A DNA stretch of 64,000 nt from an uncultured Roseicyclus sp. (GTDB taxonomy: Bacteria; Pseudomonadota; Alphaproteobacteria; Rhodobacterales; Rhodobacteraceae), in the NCBI GenBank assembly GCA_937139335.1, contig CAKZPN010000046.1:124001-188000 (forward strand), in the 5' to 3' direction. Every line of letters starts with the position of its first letter. The first letter of the stretch is position 1. The notes under the pieces are model-generated. The model saw only the letters and a list, made by a program, of their open reading frames with translations. It ran no database searches and had not been told where the DNA came from. Shown here in pieces: positions 1 through 10,643 of the stretch. The position numbers were made by a program, and so were the translations under genes.

Positions 1-986
1 AGCGCGACATCGGGGTGATCGCGCAGGAACTGCTTGGCGTTCTCGCGCCCCTGCCCGATCCGCTCGTCGCCATAGGAGTACCAGGAGCCGGATTTCTCGA
101 CGATCCCCGCCTTCACGCCCATGTCGACCAGTTCCCCGGTCTTGGAGATGCCTTCGCCGTACATGATGTCGAATTCCACCTGCTTGAACGGCGGCGCCAC
201 CTTGTTCTTCACCACCTTCACGCGGGTCTGGTTGCCTACCACCTCGTCGCGGTCCTTGATCGAGCCGATGCGGCGGATGTCGAGGCGGACGGAGGAGTAG
301 AATTTCAGCGCGTTGCCGCCCGTGGTCGTCTCGGGCGAGCCGAACATCACGCCGATCTTCATCCGGATCTGGTTGATGAAGATCACCATGCAGTTCGAGC
401 GGCTGATGGACCCGGTGAGCTTGCGCATCGCCTGGCTCATCAGGCGGGCATGCACGCCGACCGAGCTGTCGCCCATGTCGCCCTCGAGTTCGGATTTCGG
501 GGTCAGCGCCGCGACCGAATCGATCACCACGAGGCTGACCGCGCCCGAGCGCACCAGCGTATCGACGATCTCCAGCGCCTGCTCGCCGGTGTCGGGCTGC
601 GAGATCAGCAGCTCGTCGAGGTTCACGCCCAGCTTTTTCGCATATTGCGGGTCGAGCGCGTGTTCGGCGTCTACGAAGGCGCAGACGCCGCCCTTTTTCT
701 GTTCCTCGGCAACGACATGCAGCGTGAGCGTCGTCTTGCCCGAGCTTTCCGGCCCGTAGATCTCGATCACCCGGCCCTTCGGCAACCCGCCGATGCCGAG
801 CGCGATGTCGAGGCCGAGCGAGCCGGTCGACGTCGCCTCGATATCCTTGAGGACGTTGTCGCCGCCCAGCTTCATGATGGAGCCCTTGCCGAACTGCCGT
901 TCGATCTGGGCCAGCGCACTGTCGAGCGCCTTTTGCTTGTCGGCCTGTTTGCGGTCGGTCATGTCGAGAAGATTTGCCGTTGCCAT
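1..986 (-). CDS. recA: RecA recombinase (3' end outside window)
   Basis: RecA forms ATP-dependent filaments on single-stranded DNA, drives homologous recombination and triggers LexA self-cleavage. About 328 N-terminal residues are visible, starting MATANLLDM; the last ~25-30 residues lie beyond base 1. Seen directly are the Walker A motif GPESSGKTT, the core segment [10 protein letters not shown], the Walker B region [12 protein letters not shown], the L2-loop stretch [17 protein letters not shown] and the C-terminal-domain entry [16 protein letters not shown]. The ATG at 986-984 is preceded by an AGGGAG ribosome binding site. A GTTC-N7-GTTC motif 55-69 bases upstream of the start points to LexA control. 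Identity is essentially certain. Confidence 0.98.
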   Translation of the reverse strand, partial: MATANLLDMTDRKQADKQKALDSALAQIERQFGKGSIMKLGGDNVLKDIEATSTGSLGLDIALGIGGLPKGRVIEIYGPESSGKTTLTLHVVAEEQKKGGVCAFVDAEHALDPQYAKKLGVNLDELLISQPDTGEQALEIVDTLVRSGAVSLVVIDSVAALTPKSELEGDMGDSSVGVHARLMSQAMRKLTGSISRSNCMVIFINQIRMKIGVMFGSPETTTGGNALKFYSSVRLDIRRIGSIKDRDEVVGNQTRVKVVKNKVAPPFKQVEFDIMYGEGISKTGELVDMGVKAGIVEKSGSWYSYGDERIGQGRENAKQFLRDHPDVA

Positions 987-1040
987 TGCGTTGGGCTCCC
1001 TTATTCCACGTCGCTGGCGGCGCAGCAACGGGATGCTCGT

Positions 1041-1055
1041 GTTCACCTCTTGTTC
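1041..1055 (-). promoter_or_regulatory. LexA (SOS) box upstream of recA
   Basis: The sequence GTTC-ACCTCTT-GTTC is a perfect match to the direct-repeat GTTC-N7-GTTC box bound by LexA in Rhodobacter and other alphaproteobacteria. It sits in the 186-base region between divergent recA and the sulfotransferase-like gene, at a distance suited to repressing recA. No lexA gene is in the window. Confidence 0.85.
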
Positions 1056-1172
1056 TCGCCCCTATGTGCAAACAAAACGCGAACAGTTCAAGTAATTTCT
1101 TGTCTGGCCTCAGTTTTCGCGGGAATGGTTAAGAACGGGTTTACGGCGCGCGCGTGCTGCTGGGATTTTTGG

Positions 1173-1781
1173 ATGCTGTTGTTCTGGAAGGCAAAACTGG
1201 TCCTGCTCGCGGTGCCCAAGACCGGCACCACCGCGCTGGAGGAGGCGTTGTTGCCCTACGCCGATGCCGCGATTCTGGGCCCGCCGGAAAAAAAGCACGT
1301 CACGGCGCGCCGGTACCGCAGCCAGCTTGCGCCGTTCTTCGAGAACCGTGGCGGACATGCGCTGGAGACGATGGCGGTGATCCGCGAGCCGGTCGACTGG
1401 CTGATGAGCTGGCACCGCTACCGCGCCCGGCCCGAGATCGCGGGCAGCGCCACCTCGACCGCCGAGGTCACCTTCGATGCCTTCGTGGAGGGCTGGCTCA
1501 CGGACCCGGAGCCGGAATTCGCCCGTGTCGGGCGGCAGTCGCGCTTCGTCTCGGATGGCGCGGGCCAGGTCATCACCGACCACCTGTTCCGCTACGAGGC
1601 GCTGGAGAGCGCTGTGGCCTTCCTCGAGGCGCGGCTCGGCCGGACGCTGAAGCTGCCGCGGCGCAATGTCTCGCCTGCCCGCCAGGTTGCTCTGTCGCCG
1701 GTGCTCGAGACGCGATTGCGGCGGGAGGCCGCCGCAGATTTCGCGCTGTGGGGCGGGCTTGCCACGAAGGATGCGCCGTGA
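1173..1781 (+). CDS. Sulfotransferase-family protein
   Basis: This 202-residue protein starts MLLFWKAKLVLLAVPKTGTT. PKTGTT near the N terminus matches the 5'-phosphosulfate (PAPS) loop of sulfotransferases, and the later AVIREPVDWLMSWHRY resembles their 3'-phosphate-binding segment (RxP...S). Family enzymes move a sulfuryl group from PAPS to an acceptor; the acceptor here cannot be told. The start chosen is the ATG directly before the hydrophobic strand leading into PKTGTT; an in-frame ATG 16 codons upstream is possible. It is divergent from recA and converges on cckA with only 24 bases between the stop codons. Confidence 0.75.
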   Translation: MLLFWKAKLVLLAVPKTGTTALEEALLPYADAAILGPPEKKHVTARRYRSQLAPFFENRGGHALETMAVIREPVDWLMSWHRYRARPEIAGSATSTAEVTFDAFVEGWLTDPEPEFARVGRQSRFVSDGAGQVITDHLFRYEALESAVAFLEARLGRTLKLPRRNVSPARQVALSPVLETRLRREAAADFALWGGLATKDAP

Positions 1782-1805
1782 GCCTCGACCAGTCTCTCCC
1801 GAGCC

Positions 1806-4130
1806 TCAGTGCAACTGGCGCTGCACGGTCTCGGTAAGATCGGTCAGCGAGAACGGCTTCGCGAGGAACACCGCGTTCGGGATCCCGATCGAGCCGTTCT
1901 CCAGCTGTTCCTCGGCATAGCCCGAGACGAAGACGACCTTGACGCCGGGGCGGTGTTCCAGCGCCTGGCGCACCCAGGACGGGCCGTCCATGCCGGGCAT
2001 CACCACGTCGGTGACGAAAAGGTCGACCTGCAGGGCGCTGTCCTCCAGCTTTTTCAGTGCCTCCTCGGCGCAGTCGGCCTCGATCACCGTATAGCCGCGG
2101 AGCCTCAGCGCGCGCGAGGCGAAGCTGCGCACCGGCGCCTCGTCCTCGACCAGCATGACGACGGCGGGAAACCCGCCCGGCAGACCCTCGTCCACCGCGC
2201 CCGGCGCGGCGTCGTGATCCGCGTCAGGGGCCGGGACCCGCTCCTCGGCCGGCAGGTCGTAGGCCGGGCAGTAGATGGTGAAGGTCGTGCCGACGCCCAC
2301 CACGCTGTCGACGAAGATGTAACCGCCGGTCTGCTTGACGATGCCATACGCCATCGAAAGGCCGAGCCCCGTGCCCTCGCCTACGCGCTTGGTGGTGAAG
2401 AAGGGCTCGAAGATCCGGCCGAGCTTGTCGGGCGGGATGCCGTGACCCTGGTCGCGCACGCGAATCGTCACGTAGCGCCCGGCCGGCACCTCGGCGCGGT
2501 CGCGGTACATCGGCTCGGTCAGGCGCACGACGCGGGTATCGACCCGGATCTCGCCGCCCTCGGGCATCGCGTCGCGCGCGTTCACCACAAGGTTCATGAT
2601 CACCTGGTCGAGCTGGCGCCGGTCGGCGCGGATCGGCAGCAGGCCCGGATCATGGCTGAGCGTGAGCGAGATCTTTTCGCCGACGAGCCGGTTCAGCAGA
2701 TGCGTCAGTTCGCCCATCGAGTCGCGCAGATCGAGGATCTCGGGCTCCAGCGTCTGCTTGCGCGAGAAGGCCAGCAACTGCCCCACCAGCGCCGCCGCGC
2801 GGTTGGCGTTCTGGGTGATCTGCACGAGGTCGGCGTAATCCGGGTCGCCCTGGTCGTGGCGCAGCATCAACAGGTCGCAATGGCCGGTGATCGCGGTCAG
2901 CAGGTTGTTGAAATCATGCGCAACACCGCCCGCCAGCTCGCCGATCGCCTGCATCTTCTGGCTTTGCACGAATTGCTGTTCCAGCGTCTTCAGCTCGGTC
3001 GCGTCATGCAGAACCGCCAGCAGGGACGGGCCGGTGGCGTCGGTGATGCGCGAGAGCGTGATCTGCAGGAACAGCTCGGCCTCGCGTCGGCGGGCGCGCA
3101 CCACCTCGGAACGGTTCGGGATGCGTTCGGCGAGCGTGTCCATCACCCAGTCGTTCACCGGCCGCCCCAGCCCCTCGACAAAGGAGGAAAGCGTGCCGGT
3201 GGCGTCGCGCGGGATGTCGAGAAGCTGCTGCGCGTGGCGGTTGGTGGCCAGCAGCCGTCCGTCCGACCCGATGTGCAAGAGCGCCACCGGCAGCGCCTCG
3301 AAGGCGCGGGCGGCAACGGAGGCGGCAGGCGGTTCGGCCAGCCCCGGCACGGCATAGACCTCGCGCCGGCCGTCCCGGGCGGCCACGACCACGGGGATGA
3401 CCTCGATCGGGCCGCCCTCCGCCATCAGGCGCGACCGGCGGCCGGGCACGACGGGCATCTCGTCGAACACCTCGTCGAGCGCGGTGGCGCGGCGGCCCAG
3501 CACCTCGCGCATCGCGGCGTTCATCGACAGGATCGTGTCGGACTGGCTGACTACCATCATCGGCAGGCTGATCCCGTCGCCGGTATGCGGCGCCGGCCCG
3601 GTCTGGTCGTCGATTCGCCAGAACACGCCCTGCGCCAGCCGATGAGCGGTGAGGCGCACGGAGCCGCGCGGCGCCACCACGGTTTCATGCGCCGCCATGC
3701 GCCGGTCGAGCACGGATTCCTGGCGGAACACGACCGCCGAGGCATTGGGCAGCAGGCCCGAAAGCGCGCGCGCCACGGAATGCCCGTCATGTGCGCCGAA
3801 CCGCCGTGTCGCGGCCGCGTTCTGCGACAGGATCGCGCCGCCGTCGTCGGTGCAGAAGCACGGCGCCGGATCGTTTTCCATGAGGCGCAGCGCCGAGAGC
3901 AACTCCGCCCGCGCGCGCCGGTGTTGCCAGATGCCGCGCGCCGCGAGCAGGAACGCCGCGGAACAAAGGCCCCCCGTCACCGCCCAGAGCATGAAGGCCA
4001 GCTCCGCCGAGGCGGCGGTCGCCGCAAAACCGCCCGCCACGCCCCCAAGCACCAGCAAAGCCACGGGTTGCAGCGGCAGACGCCGGCCTGCGCCGATGTC
4101 CCGCCGTGTGGCAGCCGCCTCCTCCGTCAC
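1806..4130 (-). CDS. cckA: Hybrid histidine kinase CckA
   Basis: The 774-residue protein has two N-terminal membrane segments (about 21-41 and 44-64), PAS-like regions (about 85-170, 185-260 and 275-380), a HisKA domain with the phospho-acceptor histidine in GGVAHDFNNLL (about His405), an HATPase domain (N box VVNARDAMPEGGEI, G boxes DQGHGIPPDKLG and GTGLGLSMAYGIV) and a receiver domain with the acceptor Asp in LFVTDVVMPGMDG (about Asp708). This architecture and the HDFNNLLT signature match CckA, which feeds the ChpT-CtrA phosphorelay controlling cell cycle, motility and gene-transfer-agent expression in alphaproteobacteria. Translation appears to begin at GTG with only a weak ribosome site. 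chpT and ctrA are not in the window. Confidence 0.92.
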   Translation of the reverse strand: MTEEAAATRRDIGAGRRLPLQPVALLVLGGVAGGFAATAASAELAFMLWAVTGGLCSAAFLLAARGIWQHRRARAELLSALRLMENDPAPCFCTDDGGAILSQNAAATRRFGAHDGHSVARALSGLLPNASAVVFRQESVLDRRMAAHETVVAPRGSVRLTAHRLAQGVFWRIDDQTGPAPHTGDGISLPMMVVSQSDTILSMNAAMREVLGRRATALDEVFDEMPVVPGRRSRLMAEGGPIEVIPVVVAARDGRREVYAVPGLAEPPAASVAARAFEALPVALLHIGSDGRLLATNRHAQQLLDIPRDATGTLSSFVEGLGRPVNDWVMDTLAERIPNRSEVVRARRREAELFLQITLSRITDATGPSLLAVLHDATELKTLEQQFVQSQKMQAIGELAGGVAHDFNNLLTAITGHCDLLMLRHDQGDPDYADLVQITQNANRAAALVGQLLAFSRKQTLEPEILDLRDSMGELTHLLNRLVGEKISLTLSHDPGLLPIRADRRQLDQVIMNLVVNARDAMPEGGEIRVDTRVVRLTEPMYRDRAEVPAGRYVTIRVRDQGHGIPPDKLGRIFEPFFTTKRVGEGTGLGLSMAYGIVKQTGGYIFVDSVVGVGTTFTIYCPAYDLPAEERVPAPDADHDAAPGAVDEGLPGGFPAVVMLVEDEAPVRSFASRALRLRGYTVIEADCAEEALKKLEDSALQVDLFVTDVVMPGMDGPSWVRQALEHRPGVKVVFVSGYAEEQLENGSIGIPNAVFLAKPFSLTDLTETVQRQLH

Positions 4131-4235
4131 CGAATACCCCCGTTGTCGCGCAGGCCGCGCCGGACCCAGCCCCCTGTTAGCACCCGAATGGTTAAACGAA
4201 ACTTAAGCCAACCCGAAACGACACGGGGCCGCAGA

Positions 4236-5399
4236 TCAGGCGCGGGGGGCGCGGAGGATGGCGTGATAAAACCCGTCAGAGGCGGTGAGCGGCGTGTCGA
4301 CGCCGTCCCGTTCCAGCATCCAGCCGGGATGGGCCGCGATAAACCGCGCCGCCTGCGCCTCGTTCTCGGCGGTGAAGAGCGAACAGGTCATGTAGACGAG
4401 CAGCCCGCCCGGCGCGACAAGGGGGGCGGCTTCGGCCAGGATGGTTGCCTGCACCTCCTCCAGCTCCACCAGCCGCGCAGGGCTCAGCCGCCATTTCGCC
4501 TCCGGGTCGCGGCGCCAGGTGCCGCTGCCGGAACAGGGCACATCGCAGAGCACGGCGTCGAAGGGCGCGGCGGCGGGCAGCGCGGCGGTGTCGAAGGTGT
4601 CGATCCGCACGCCCGCACGGGCGGCGCGCCCCGGCAGGTCGGCCATACGCCGCGGCGCCGCGTCATGGGCGAAAACTTTCGCCTCGGTGGCGTCCGAGAT
4701 GGCCAGCGCCTTGCCGCCGCCGCCGGCGCAATAATCGAGGATGCGGCCATTGGGCCAGTCGACCGACGCCAGCGCGCGCTGCACCGAAAGGTCCTGCGGC
4801 TCGACCCAGCCATCGGCGAAGACATCGGAGGATTTGACCCGCCGCGCCCCGGATGTGACCTCGAGGGCCGTATCGGCGTGCGGATCGGGGGTGGCGCTGA
4901 TGCCCTCGGCGGCGAGGCGGTCCAGCGCCTCAGCACGCGTCGCCTTGCGCCGGTTCACCCGCAGGTAGAGCGGCGCGCGGTGGCGGAAGCGGTGGAGCAG
5001 GTCCGGAAGGTCATCGCCCAAGCGCTCGGCGAGGAGCGGCAGGGTCCAGCCGGGCACGTCGGCCTCGGGGTCCGGGGCAACGTCAGGGGCGGCGGCCTCC
5101 GCCGCGTCCAGCGGCTCCGGCGCATGGCCGTCGCCGGTAAAGAGGCTCGCCGGGTCCACCCCCTGCAAACGCAGCAGCCCGAGCATCAGCGCGCGCCCCG
5201 TCTCGCCCTGCCCGAGTGCCGCGCAACTCCCCTTCGCCCGCAGCACATCATACACGTGGTCGCGCACCGCCGCACGGTCGCCCGATCCGGCATAGCGCGC
5301 GCCGCGCGCCCAGTTGGTCAGCGCCTGTTCGACGGGCGCGCCCGCTGTCCACGCATCGAGCACGGCAATCGCCGCCGCGATCCGCGCACCGGGGGTCAA
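4236..5399 (-). CDS. rsmB: RsmB/NOP-family 16S rRNA cytosine-C5 methyltransferase
   Basis: The protein has 387 residues with an N-terminal NusB-like RNA-binding region (about 1-130) and a C-terminal SAM methyltransferase domain. Diagnostic motifs are ILDYCAGGGGKALAIS (SAM site), LCDVPCSGSGTWRRDPEAKW (motif IV with its PC cysteine) and VYMTCSLFTAENE (motif VI catalytic TC cysteine). Members methylate cytosine C5, usually C967 of 16S rRNA. The start is unusual: no ATG or GTG lies between the upstream in-frame stop and the conserved N terminus, so translation most likely begins at TTG with an AGGTGA ribosome site 5 bases upstream. It lies 31 bases after guaB and is probably co-transcribed. The exact target base is inferred. 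Confidence 0.85.
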   Translation of the reverse strand: MTPGARIAAAIAVLDAWTAGAPVEQALTNWARGARYAGSGDRAAVRDHVYDVLRAKGSCAALGQGETGRALMLGLLRLQGVDPASLFTGDGHAPEPLDAAEAAAPDVAPDPEADVPGWTLPLLAERLGDDLPDLLHRFRHRAPLYLRVNRRKATRAEALDRLAAEGISATPDPHADTALEVTSGARRVKSSDVFADGWVEPQDLSVQRALASVDWPNGRILDYCAGGGGKALAISDATEAKVFAHDAAPRRMADLPGRAARAGVRIDTFDTAALPAAAPFDAVLCDVPCSGSGTWRRDPEAKWRLSPARLVELEEVQATILAEAAPLVAPGGLLVYMTCSLFTAENEAQAARFIAAHPGWMLERDGVDTPLTASDGFYHAILRAPRA

Positions 5400-5430
5400 G
5401 GCATCACCTGAAGATCACTGCGCAACACCC

Positions 5431-6921
<1,491 letters not shown>

Positions 6922-6974
6922 CTATTTCACGGGGCGGGAGGAAGGGAAAGCCCGAAAACCGGCGGGCGCGGCGG

Positions 6975-7715
6975 TCAGTCGGCGCTCGCCTCCGGCTCGA
7001 CCCCGCGAAAGCCCGTGGCGACCACGAATTTCTCGGAACTGTCCGACCGCGACGCCGGCGGCTTCACGTTCGCCACCTTGTCGAACCGCTGTTTCAGGAG
7101 GTGTTGCAGGCTGCCCTCCGCCCCGCCCGCCAGCACCTTGGCGACGAAGGTGCCGCCCGGTTCCAGCACGTCGAAGGCCAGTTGCGCGGCCGCCTCGCAA
7201 AGCGCCACGATGCGGATGTGGTCGGTTTGCTTGTGGCCCGAGGCCGAGGCTGCCATGTCGCTCATCACCACGTCCGCGCGCCCGCCGAGCCAGCCTTTCA
7301 CCTTTTCATCGGCGTCGTCCTCGAGAAAATCGAGCACGTGCAGCTCGGCACCGGGGATCGGTTCCACCTCCTGCAGGTCGACGCCGATGATCCGGCCGAC
7401 AGCCTTGCCGCCCTTCTCGCCAAGCGCGTTGATGCGCGGCACCGCCACCTGGCACCAGCCGCCCGGCGCGCAGCCAAGGTCGACGACGCGCGCGCCCGGC
7501 ACGAGAAAACGGTATTTGTCGTCAAGTTCGAGGATCTTGAAGGCCGCCCGCCCGCGATACCCTTCGCGCTTGGCGCGCTGTACATAGGGGTCGTTCAGCT
7601 GCCGCTCGAGCCAGAGGGTGGAGCTGAGCTTGCGGCCGCGCGCGGTCTTCACCTTGGCGCGCAGCTCGCGCTGTCCGCGCCCGCTCGTGCTTTTGCCCGT
7701 CGGCTGCTTGGCCAT
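6975..7715 (-). CDS. rlmE: 23S rRNA (uridine-2552 2'-O) methyltransferase RlmE/FtsJ
   Basis: This 246-residue protein belongs to the FtsJ family that 2'-O-methylates U2552 in the 23S rRNA A loop, a late 50S maturation step. The basic N terminus ([19 protein letters not shown]) is the usual RNA-binding extension in alphaproteobacteria. The SAM site is [15 protein letters not shown], the K-D-K-E centre is represented by [21 protein letters not shown] and FVAKVLAGG, and the protein ends in an acidic tail. An SD-like GAGGGTGAC directly precedes the ATG. In relatives this gene often follows a Ppx/GppA gene; here the ppx homologue lies about 38 kb away. Confidence 0.94.
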   Translation of the reverse strand: MAKQPTGKSTSGRGQRELRAKVKTARGRKLSSTLWLERQLNDPYVQRAKREGYRGRAAFKILELDDKYRFLVPGARVVDLGCAPGGWCQVAVPRINALGEKGGKAVGRIIGVDLQEVEPIPGAELHVLDFLEDDADEKVKGWLGGRADVVMSDMAASASGHKQTDHIRIVALCEAAAQLAFDVLEPGGTFVAKVLAGGAEGSLQHLLKQRFDKVANVKPPASRSDSSEKFVVATGFRGVEPEASAD

Positions 7716-7805
7716 GTCACCCTCGCTCCGCGCGTCGTTGCGCCTGAATACCCCCAGATACGGATGCGGCGGCCGACAAGGAAGCCCAAAGCGCCCGGAA
7801 AGCGG

Positions 7806-8798
7806 TCAGGACCGCACGTCGACGACCACCCGGCCCCGCACCTCCCCCTTCAGGATGGCACGGCCCAGGTCAGGCAGGTCGGCCAGCGTGGCGGGCTGGA
7901 TCATCGCCTCGAGCTGGTCCATCGGCAGGTCGCGCACGATCCGGTCCCAGGCGCGGACGCGGTTATCGTAGGGCTGCATCACGCTGTCGATGCCGAGCAG
8001 GTTCACGCCTCGGAGAAGGAAGGGCACGACCGTAGCCGGCAGGCTCGCACCGCCCGCCAGCCCCACGGCGGCGACGGAGGCACCGTAATTCATCTGCCCC
8101 AGAATGCGCGCCAGCATCGCGCCGCCGACGGCGTCAACACAGCCGGCCCAGGTCTCGGCCTCGAGCGGGCGCTTGACGGTTTCGGCCAGGTCCGCGCGCG
8201 GCATGATGCGGCTGGCACCGAGGCCGCGCAGGTAATCCTCCTGCTCGGGGCGCCCGGTCACGGCGGCAACCTCGTGCCCCAGATGCGCCAGGATCGCGGT
8301 CGCGACCGAGCCGACGCCGCCAGCCGCCCCCGTGACAAGAACCTCGCCCTGTCCAGGCCTTAGCCCATGATCTTCAAGTGCCATCACGGCCAGCATGGCG
8401 GTGAACCCGGCGGTGCCCACCGCCATCGCCTGCCGCGTGCTCAAACCTTCCGGCAGCGGCACCAGCCAATCGGCCTTCACGCGGGCCTTTTCGGCATAGC
8501 CGCCCCACTGCACCTCGCCCACGCGCCAGCCGGTCAGCACGACCTTGTCGCCGGGGCTGTAGCGCGGATCATCCGAGGCCTCGACCGTGCCCGCGAAGTC
8601 GATGCCGGGCACATGCGGGTAGGTTTTTACCAACCCGCCGCCGGGGCCGAGGCAGAGACCATCCTTGTAGTTCACCGTGGAAAATTCAACGGCAACAGTG
8701 ACATCACCGTCAGGCAACCGGTCGTCGTCCAGTACCCGGACCGAAGCGGAAGTCTGGCCCTCGTCGTCCTTCTCCACCACCAGCGCACGAAATGTCAT
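7806..8798 (-). CDS. acuI: Acrylyl-CoA reductase AcuI (MDR family)
   Basis: A 330-residue zinc-independent medium-chain dehydrogenase/reductase of the AcuI/YhdH type, which reduces acryloyl-CoA to propionyl-CoA with NADPH. Supporting segments are FSTVNYKDGLCLG, the substrate-side HVPGIDFAGTV, WGGYAEKARV, the cofactor fold VLVTGAAGGVGSVATAILAHLG, and GIDSVMQPYDNRVRAWDRI, characteristic of this subfamily. In roseobacters AcuI detoxifies acryloyl-CoA from DMSP cleavage and 3-hydroxypropionate metabolism. No dddL, dddP, dmdA or acuR gene is adjacent, so its connection to DMSP is by family knowledge. It lies 64 bases downstream of the DinB-like gene on the same strand. Confidence 0.9.
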   Translation of the reverse strand: MTFRALVVEKDDEGQTSASVRVLDDDRLPDGDVTVAVEFSTVNYKDGLCLGPGGGLVKTYPHVPGIDFAGTVEASDDPRYSPGDKVVLTGWRVGEVQWGGYAEKARVKADWLVPLPEGLSTRQAMAVGTAGFTAMLAVMALEDHGLRPGQGEVLVTGAAGGVGSVATAILAHLGHEVAAVTGRPEQEDYLRGLGASRIMPRADLAETVKRPLEAETWAGCVDAVGGAMLARILGQMNYGASVAAVGLAGGASLPATVVPFLLRGVNLLGIDSVMQPYDNRVRAWDRIVRDLPMDQLEAMIQPATLADLPDLGRAILKGEVRGRVVVDVRS

Positions 8799-8862
8799 CT
8801 GGGAGACTCCTGTTAAAGTCTTGCATCAACCTTGCGATGTAGGCACTTGTTTCAACGTATTT

Positions 8863-9384
8863 CTATGCTAGCGGCCAGACTGCGTCCTGCTCGGGTATGA
8901 ACGGCAGGTCGGTCGCTTCGGGTTCTGCACCGGCTGCGGTCAGCATCGCGTGGACCTGACCGCGGTGGTGGGTCTGGTGATTGAAGATCTGCATCACGCA
9001 GAGCGCGAAATCCTTGCGCATCTCGCGCCCCACCATGCCGGAATACCACGTCAGCTCGCCCGCCAGCGTGGCGTCGCTCACCTGCTCCGCCCAGGCCGTG
9101 ATCCGCGCGTCAAGCTGCGGTCGCTCGGCGACCAGATCAACCCAGCCATAGGCTTGAGCTGTCTGGGAAAACCCGGCCTCCGGCCCCGGCCCGCCGTCCA
9201 GCCGCGACATCCAAGTCGTGTCGGCCCACATCAGGTGCGACAGCGTCGCGCGGATCGACCCGAAGAAGGCGCCGCGGTCCATCTCTCGCGCCTCGGGCGT
9301 CAGGCCCGCGGCTGCCGTGTAGATCGACCGGTTCTGCCACGCGTTGTAGCGCGCCATCGTCCGGCAATAGCCCTGCGTGATCAT
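8863..9384 (-). CDS. DinB/YfiT-superfamily protein
   Basis: This 173-residue protein has the DinB-like four-helix-bundle pattern: an N-terminal MARYNAWQNRSIY, a metal-binding histidine in TLSHLMWADTTW, and a paired histidine motif FNHQTHHRGQVHAML near residue 140. Together these give the three-His metal site of the superfamily. Proteins of this group are metal-dependent thiol transferases or have no assigned function; the substrate here is unknown. The start is the internal ATG preceded by GGAGGC, in preference to a longer reading without a ribosome site. It is divergent from the binding-protein gene. Confidence 0.82.
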   Translation of the reverse strand: MITQGYCRTMARYNAWQNRSIYTAAAGLTPEAREMDRGAFFGSIRATLSHLMWADTTWMSRLDGGPGPEAGFSQTAQAYGWVDLVAERPQLDARITAWAEQVSDATLAGELTWYSGMVGREMRKDFALCVMQIFNHQTHHRGQVHAMLTAAGAEPEATDLPFIPEQDAVWPLA

Positions 9385-9465
9385 CGGTCCGCCTCCCTGA
9401 ACGCCAGCCGATGATGGCGAAGCCCGCACCCGGCGGCAACCCCGTGCCGCGCGCCATCATCGCAC

Positions 9466-9494
9466 TTGCAGCAAAGCCGCCATCCCCTTAGCTT
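9466..9494 (+). promoter_or_regulatory. Probable sigma-70 promoter of the binding-protein gene
   Basis: TTGCAG and TAGCTT are separated by 17 bases and end 45 bases before the ATG of the solute-binding-protein gene. Spacing and position fit a housekeeping promoter; it is a pattern match only. Confidence 0.45.
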
Positions 9495-9539
9495 TTCCTC
9501 GGGATCAAGCAAACACTCACCAACGGGGAAAACATCATC

Positions 9540-10583
9540 ATGACCCATCGCATGGCCCTCGGAACCGCCATGGCGCTCGCGCTGACGGCACCGAGCTTCG
9601 CACAGGCGCAGGACCTGCTCGTCTTCGACTATTCCGGGTTCGAGGATCCGTCCTTCCACCAGCCCTACATCGACCAGCACGGCAGCGCGCCGGAGTTCGT
9701 CTTTTTCGGCGACGAGGACGAGGCGTTCCAGCGCCTGCTCGCTGGCTTCCGCTCGGACGTGACGCATATCTGCGCGGGCTCCGTGCCGCGCTGGGAAGCC
9801 TCGGGCATCATCGAGCCCTGGGACCGCGAGCGCGTCGCGGCCTTCGAGACGCTGAACGCGGACCTCGTGGGCGAGGATGTGCTGTCTGGCTCCTCCGAGC
9901 TGTTCTTCCTGCCGACGGACTACGGTTCCACCGCTGTCGTCTACAACACCGACGAGGTGCCGGAGGAGGATGTCGCAAGCCTCGATATCTTCTCCAACCC
10001 CGACTACGCCGGGCGGCTGTCGATCCCCGACAACGTCGACGACGCCTATGCGCTCGCCTATCTCGCCACCGGCGTCACCGACTGGTCCGACGTGACCGAT
10101 GCCGAGTTCGAGGCCGCGACCGAGTGGCTGCGCGGCATCCACGAGAACCTGCTGACCTACTGGGTCGACCCGGCCGAGATTTCCCAGCTCATGGCCTCCG
10201 GTCAGGTGCTGGCGGCCTGGGCCTGGAACGAGGTGCCGGTGGCGCTGGCGGACGAGGGCTTCCCGGTCGGCTTCGCGCGCAACACCGAGGAAGGCACCAG
10301 CGTCTGGCTCTGCGGCTACGTGAACATGACCGAGGGCGAAGGCTCGGAGGATCTTGCCTACGATTTCCTCAACGCGATGCACGCCGAAGCCTCGGCCGAG
10401 CCGCTGCTGACCAACGGCTTCGGCTCCGCCAACGACGCGGCGTTGCAATCGCTCGGCGCCGAGGCGCTGGAGGCCGCGGGTCTGGGCGAGGTCACGGTGC
10501 CGGTTCTGGCGCAGTTGCCGATCTCGAACGACCAGCGCGAGCGTCAGGCGCAGGCCTTCGAGCGGATCAAGGCCGGGTTCTGA
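9540..10583 (+). CDS. Periplasmic ABC-transporter binding protein, PotD-like
   Basis: The 347-residue protein begins with a Sec signal peptide (MTHRMALGTAMALALTAPSF, probable cleavage after AQA near residue 23). The mature protein has the fold pattern of spermidine/putrescine-type extracellular binding proteins: LLVFDYSGFEDPSF, a hinge region PTDYGSTAVVYNTDEV, SIPDNVDDAYALAYLATG and FPVGFARNTEEGTSVW. It would capture a polyamine or similar cation for a PotABC-type importer. No transporter genes are next to it; the only matching set in the window, 20983-23959, has no binding protein of its own. The gene is monocistronic, with its own promoter and a strong terminator. The substrate is inferred from family only. 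Confidence 0.85.
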   Translation: MTHRMALGTAMALALTAPSFAQAQDLLVFDYSGFEDPSFHQPYIDQHGSAPEFVFFGDEDEAFQRLLAGFRSDVTHICAGSVPRWEASGIIEPWDRERVAAFETLNADLVGEDVLSGSSELFFLPTDYGSTAVVYNTDEVPEEDVASLDIFSNPDYAGRLSIPDNVDDAYALAYLATGVTDWSDVTDAEFEAATEWLRGIHENLLTYWVDPAEISQLMASGQVLAAWAWNEVPVALADEGFPVGFARNTEEGTSVWLCGYVNMTEGEGSEDLAYDFLNAMHAEASAEPLLTNGFGSANDAALQSLGAEALEAAGLGEVTVPVLAQLPISNDQRERQAQAFERIKAGF

Positions 10584-10608
10584 GCCTCTCTTGTGTAGAG
10601 TAACGGCA

Positions 10609-10636
10609 ACGGGCGCCCCCACGGGCGCCCGTTTTT
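10609..10636 (+). terminator. Rho-independent terminator after the binding-protein gene
   Basis: A perfect 10-bp stem (ACGGGCGCCC / GGGCGCCCGT) with a 4-base loop is followed by TTTT. It starts 26 bases after the stop codon and separates this gene from the convergent DUF6525 gene. Confidence 0.92.
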
Positions 10637-10643
10637 CATGGCG

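Noticed and set aside
1809-5411. Very long open frame (about 1200 codons) on the + strand
   Set aside because: Antisense to cckA and rsmB. It is a high-GC shadow with repetitive Arg/Ala/Gly/His content and no domain motifs.
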